Positions 5,542-7,717 of a stretch of 7,717 nt of DNA are shown here, piece by piece. This stretch comes from Planctomycetota bacterium (GTDB lineage: Bacteria > Planctomycetota > Planctomycetia > Pirellulales > Pirellulaceae), in contig JAJSAJ010000008.1 in NCBI GenBank assembly GCA_024274855.1, positions 1-7,717 of the forward strand, in the 5' to 3' direction. A model generated the notes under the pieces. That model worked only from the letters and a program-made list of their open reading frames with translations, searched no databases and was not told the DNA's origin. The stretch's first letter is position 1, and the number at the start of each line of letters is the position of its first letter. The translations under genes and the position numbers were made by a program.

Positions 5542-7717
5542 TCATTGTGTTGTGTTGCGTTTCAACACCAAGACAAAGTCATGATCGGTCTCTCCAAACG
5601 CCAATCGTTCGCTGCCGTTGACCGATCGCTGTTGTACATTTGGCTTGCCCGGCGACTGCGTGTCCAGGTCGCGGATTGTCAGCTGATAACGACCTGGTGG
5701 CAAGTGCAGTTGCACATCCAACGACCGCCGGGTTCGCTGGCGCAGAAACTGTGTCCAGACGCCACGTCCCATGTCGACTTTCCACGGCGCGATACCAGCA
5801 ATATTGCGGACGTAGGCAAGCAATTCGCTGTGGTCCCGGTTGGCCAGATAGCTGAGCTGCCAGCCCTTGGCAATCTCGAACCGCAGTTGGTTTGGTTCGG
5901 TTGGAGCGAACTGTTTCAGGTTACAAGTGTGCGGGTATAGATCGGGTGTTGTCGTAAAGTCGAAATCGATACCACGCGACAGGTAGTGTTGGACGTAACG
6001 CCCCATCATTGCTTCAGCACGTTTGCCTTCTGGCGTGCGGAACCACTTGTCGTCGTCCAACGGATGACGCACATCGATTCCAATCTCCGGCCGTGCTCGC
6101 TGGAATGTGGTCAGCGACAGTTGCGCCATTGCCTCGCGTGCCGGCAGAAACTCTTGAACTTCGTCGCCGCGAGCGTTCCAGAAATAGACTCCCGGATTGC
6201 CGCTGGTCAGCGCCATCCAGATGATGTCGCGCATGACCCACCGTCGTAGTCGTGAGTCCTGGTGATGGCGAAACTGGTCACCAGACGACTCGCCCATGAA
6301 GCAGGGTCCGCACATTTGACCATAGCGAGTCAGCAAGCTGACAGCCGCGCCGTAGTCCAACTCGGGCGTTGTCGTATGACCGTGTGGATAGAGATGATAG
6401 TTGTAGAAATCGATGTTCGTCCGCTGATGCCACCAGAGGGGATCCGCGGTACGTAGGCCGCCGCCACCATGGCTGGCACAGACCGGTGTGTCGGGGTCAA
6501 GCTGGTGAAGCACGTCCACGGCGTGGTTCGCCCACGTTGCCGGACAATCGACCATCTCGTTTTCCAGCTCGTAGGCAAATACCTGGGGGTTCGTTCGTAC
6601 AAGCGGAACGAGTTGTCGAACGTACTGGTCCTGGCAGGCCAGGACATCTGGGTCCGTATATTTCTTGTCGATCAAGTTGAGTAATCGTTGATCTCGGACA
6701 AAACGCCGCTGAGCGGGCGGCAATTGCTCCAAATCTTCACCCGAAAAGGCGGGCAGTACGTACTGACGGAGATGCTTCGCATTGAAATAAGCCGGTTTAG
6801 TGTAGTCTTCGTGAATCACCAGTTGGAACTGTAAATCGAACTCGCGAGCGATGTCCAGATACCGAGCCACCTCGCCCATCAACGAGCGGTTAAGTCGGCC
6901 ACAAAGATCCATCGGTTCCATACCGTTGCTGCGATGGGTGCGCAACATCATGCGGACGGCGGTTACGCCGTTTTGTTTCAGGAAGTCCAGCCAACGCCGC
7001 TTATCGGCGTCACTGGTGTCGGTAAAGCTGCGCAGATCCGCCCATTGGCTATCGGATGTGGGACGTTGTACCCAGTTGCCATAGAATCCACCCAAGGGCA
7101 CGAACGCTTTGCCTCGCTGGTCAGCGAAGTAGCCGTTCGGCAGCAGGCGAATCTGTCGTGGTCGTGGTGCCTTTGCCACCATGCAAATGCGAGCTGATTG
7201 TCCTTGATGCCCGCCAGTGTCGTGTACCGACACCGAAGCTACGCGACGTTCATCCGATAGAAAGTGGAGTTGAGCGTCCAACTGGCCACGCGTATCACTC
7301 TTGCCCTTGGAAGGTTCAATGTGTGTGCCACGAGGCGCGGAGAGTGTGATGTGCTGGTTGGCCAAGGAGACTGGGTTGTCGTACACATCAACCAACTGCA
7401 CGCGGATCGGTATGTCGGGTTTGCCGTCAGGTACGAAGACAGTTTGCAAGGGCCATACACGGTAATGGTCGGCAGGTCCGGGATGAGTAGTGATTTCGGC
7501 TGATGCGGGTGGCACGTTGTTTGCGAAGTCGGCAGTCACCAGCAATTGATCGCTCGATTTGCCGGCCCGCTTGCTTGCCTGCAGGGATATTGCTGCACGG
7601 CCTTTCGCATCAGTCACGCCGCGTCGTTTTCGTGGACCATCCGCTAAAGATGTGAAGTGTGCCGCATCGGAAAGCGTGCCACCTCCTTTGGAGTGCAGCT
7701 GGAACGTGACCGGATAA
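5542..7717 (-). CDS. Secreted clan GH-A (GH5-like) glycoside hydrolase with two Big-1-type Ig domains, N-terminus beyond the window
   Basis: On the minus strand, 724 residues are visible and the frame stays open to the right edge. An apparent GTG start at 7617 is internal to a domain, so it is not the true start. Counting from the first complete codon at the edge: 1 to about 75 is a Big-1-like Ig domain (VTFQLHSKGGGTLSD, then VTDAKGRAAISL). About 82-185 is a second (HYRVWP, VQLVDVYDNPV, SDTRGQLDAQL). The barrel begins near 193 (NGYFADQRGKAFVPLGGFYG). Candidate catalytic residues are acid/base Glu387 in ELENEMVD and nucleophile Glu476 in CFMGESSGD; HLYPHG at 441-446 matches the conserved HxYP of GH5-like barrels. 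The usual NEP triad reads NEM here. After the barrel, a short beta-rich tail (about 640-724) follows. It is probably exported and acts on a plant, algal or microbial polysaccharide; the exact family and substrate are not identifiable by eye. It converges on the interrupted gene with 15 bases between. Confidence 0.85.
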   Translation of the reverse strand, partial: YPVTFQLHSKGGGTLSDAAHFTSLADGPRKRRGVTDAKGRAAISLQASKRAGKSSDQLLVTADFANNVPPASAEITTHPGPADHYRVWPLQTVFVPDGKPDIPIRVQLVDVYDNPVSLANQHITLSAPRGTHIEPSKGKSDTRGQLDAQLHFLSDERRVASVSVHDTGGHQGQSARICMVAKAPRPRQIRLLPNGYFADQRGKAFVPLGGFYGNWVQRPTSDSQWADLRSFTDTSDADKRRWLDFLKQNGVTAVRMMLRTHRSNGMEPMDLCGRLNRSLMGEVARYLDIAREFDLQFQLVIHEDYTKPAYFNAKHLRQYVLPAFSGEDLEQLPPAQRRFVRDQRLLNLIDKKYTDPDVLACQDQYVRQLVPLVRTNPQVFAYELENEMVDCPATWANHAVDVLHQLDPDTPVCASHGGGGLRTADPLWWHQRTNIDFYNYHLYPHGHTTTPELDYGAAVSLLTRYGQMCGPCFMGESSGDQFRHHQDSRLRRWVMRDIIWMALTSGNPGVYFWNARGDEVQEFLPAREAMAQLSLTTFQRARPEIGIDVRHPLDDDKWFRTPEGKRAEAMMGRYVQHYLSRGIDFDFTTTPDLYPHTCNLKQFAPTEPNQLRFEIAKGWQLSYLANRDHSELLAYVRNIAGIAPWKVDMGRGVWTQFLRQRTRRSLDVQLHLPPGRYQLTIRDLDTQSPGKPNVQQRSVNGSERLAFGETDHDFVLVLKRNTTQ

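Overview
The window is a stretch of bacterial chromosome, dense with genes and moderately GC-rich by eye. The mix of genes fits an anaerobic or facultative member of the PVC group, most likely a planctomycete: a group 3-type [NiFe] hydrogenase, a tungstate transporter, and large secreted glycosidases carrying Ig-like and carbohydrate-binding modules. That taxonomic call is inferred from gene content only and is not firm.

Bases 1-2440 form a compact plus-strand operon. It begins with the C-terminal part of a [NiFe] hydrogenase large subunit (cut by the window edge). Next comes the endopeptidase that trims the C-terminal tail of such subunits, overlapping it by 23 bases. Two genes of a tungstate-type ABC importer follow: the permease (tupB) and the ATPase (tupC), joined by an ATGA overlap. 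A 194-base non-coding gap (2441-2634) then holds three copies of an ACGGATGA-type repeat, two of them folded into hairpins, and a second potential hairpin next to the ribosome binding site. The gap leads into tupA, the tungstate-binding lipoprotein (2635-3471). Together these genes supply and mature metalloenzymes: Ni-Fe processing for the hydrogenase and tungstate import for a W-cofactor enzyme. The likeliest user is a formate dehydrogenase or aldehyde oxidoreductase lying outside the window.

Bases 3568-7717 switch to polysaccharide metabolism. A secreted protein with a TIM-barrel/DUF4832-like core and a C-terminal carbohydrate-binding-like module (3568-5526) is interrupted by a single in-frame TAG at codon 188. 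The reading frame is otherwise open and family-like on both sides. It converges, with only 15 bases between, on a minus-strand secreted glycosidase of clan GH-A (5542-7717, N-terminus beyond the window) that has two Big-1-like Ig domains before its catalytic barrel.

I see no tRNA, rRNA, CRISPR array, insertion sequence or convincing rho-independent terminator. The points most worth checking are the in-frame stop, the repeat/hairpin block upstream of tupA, and the physical link between hydrogenase maturation and tungstate uptake.
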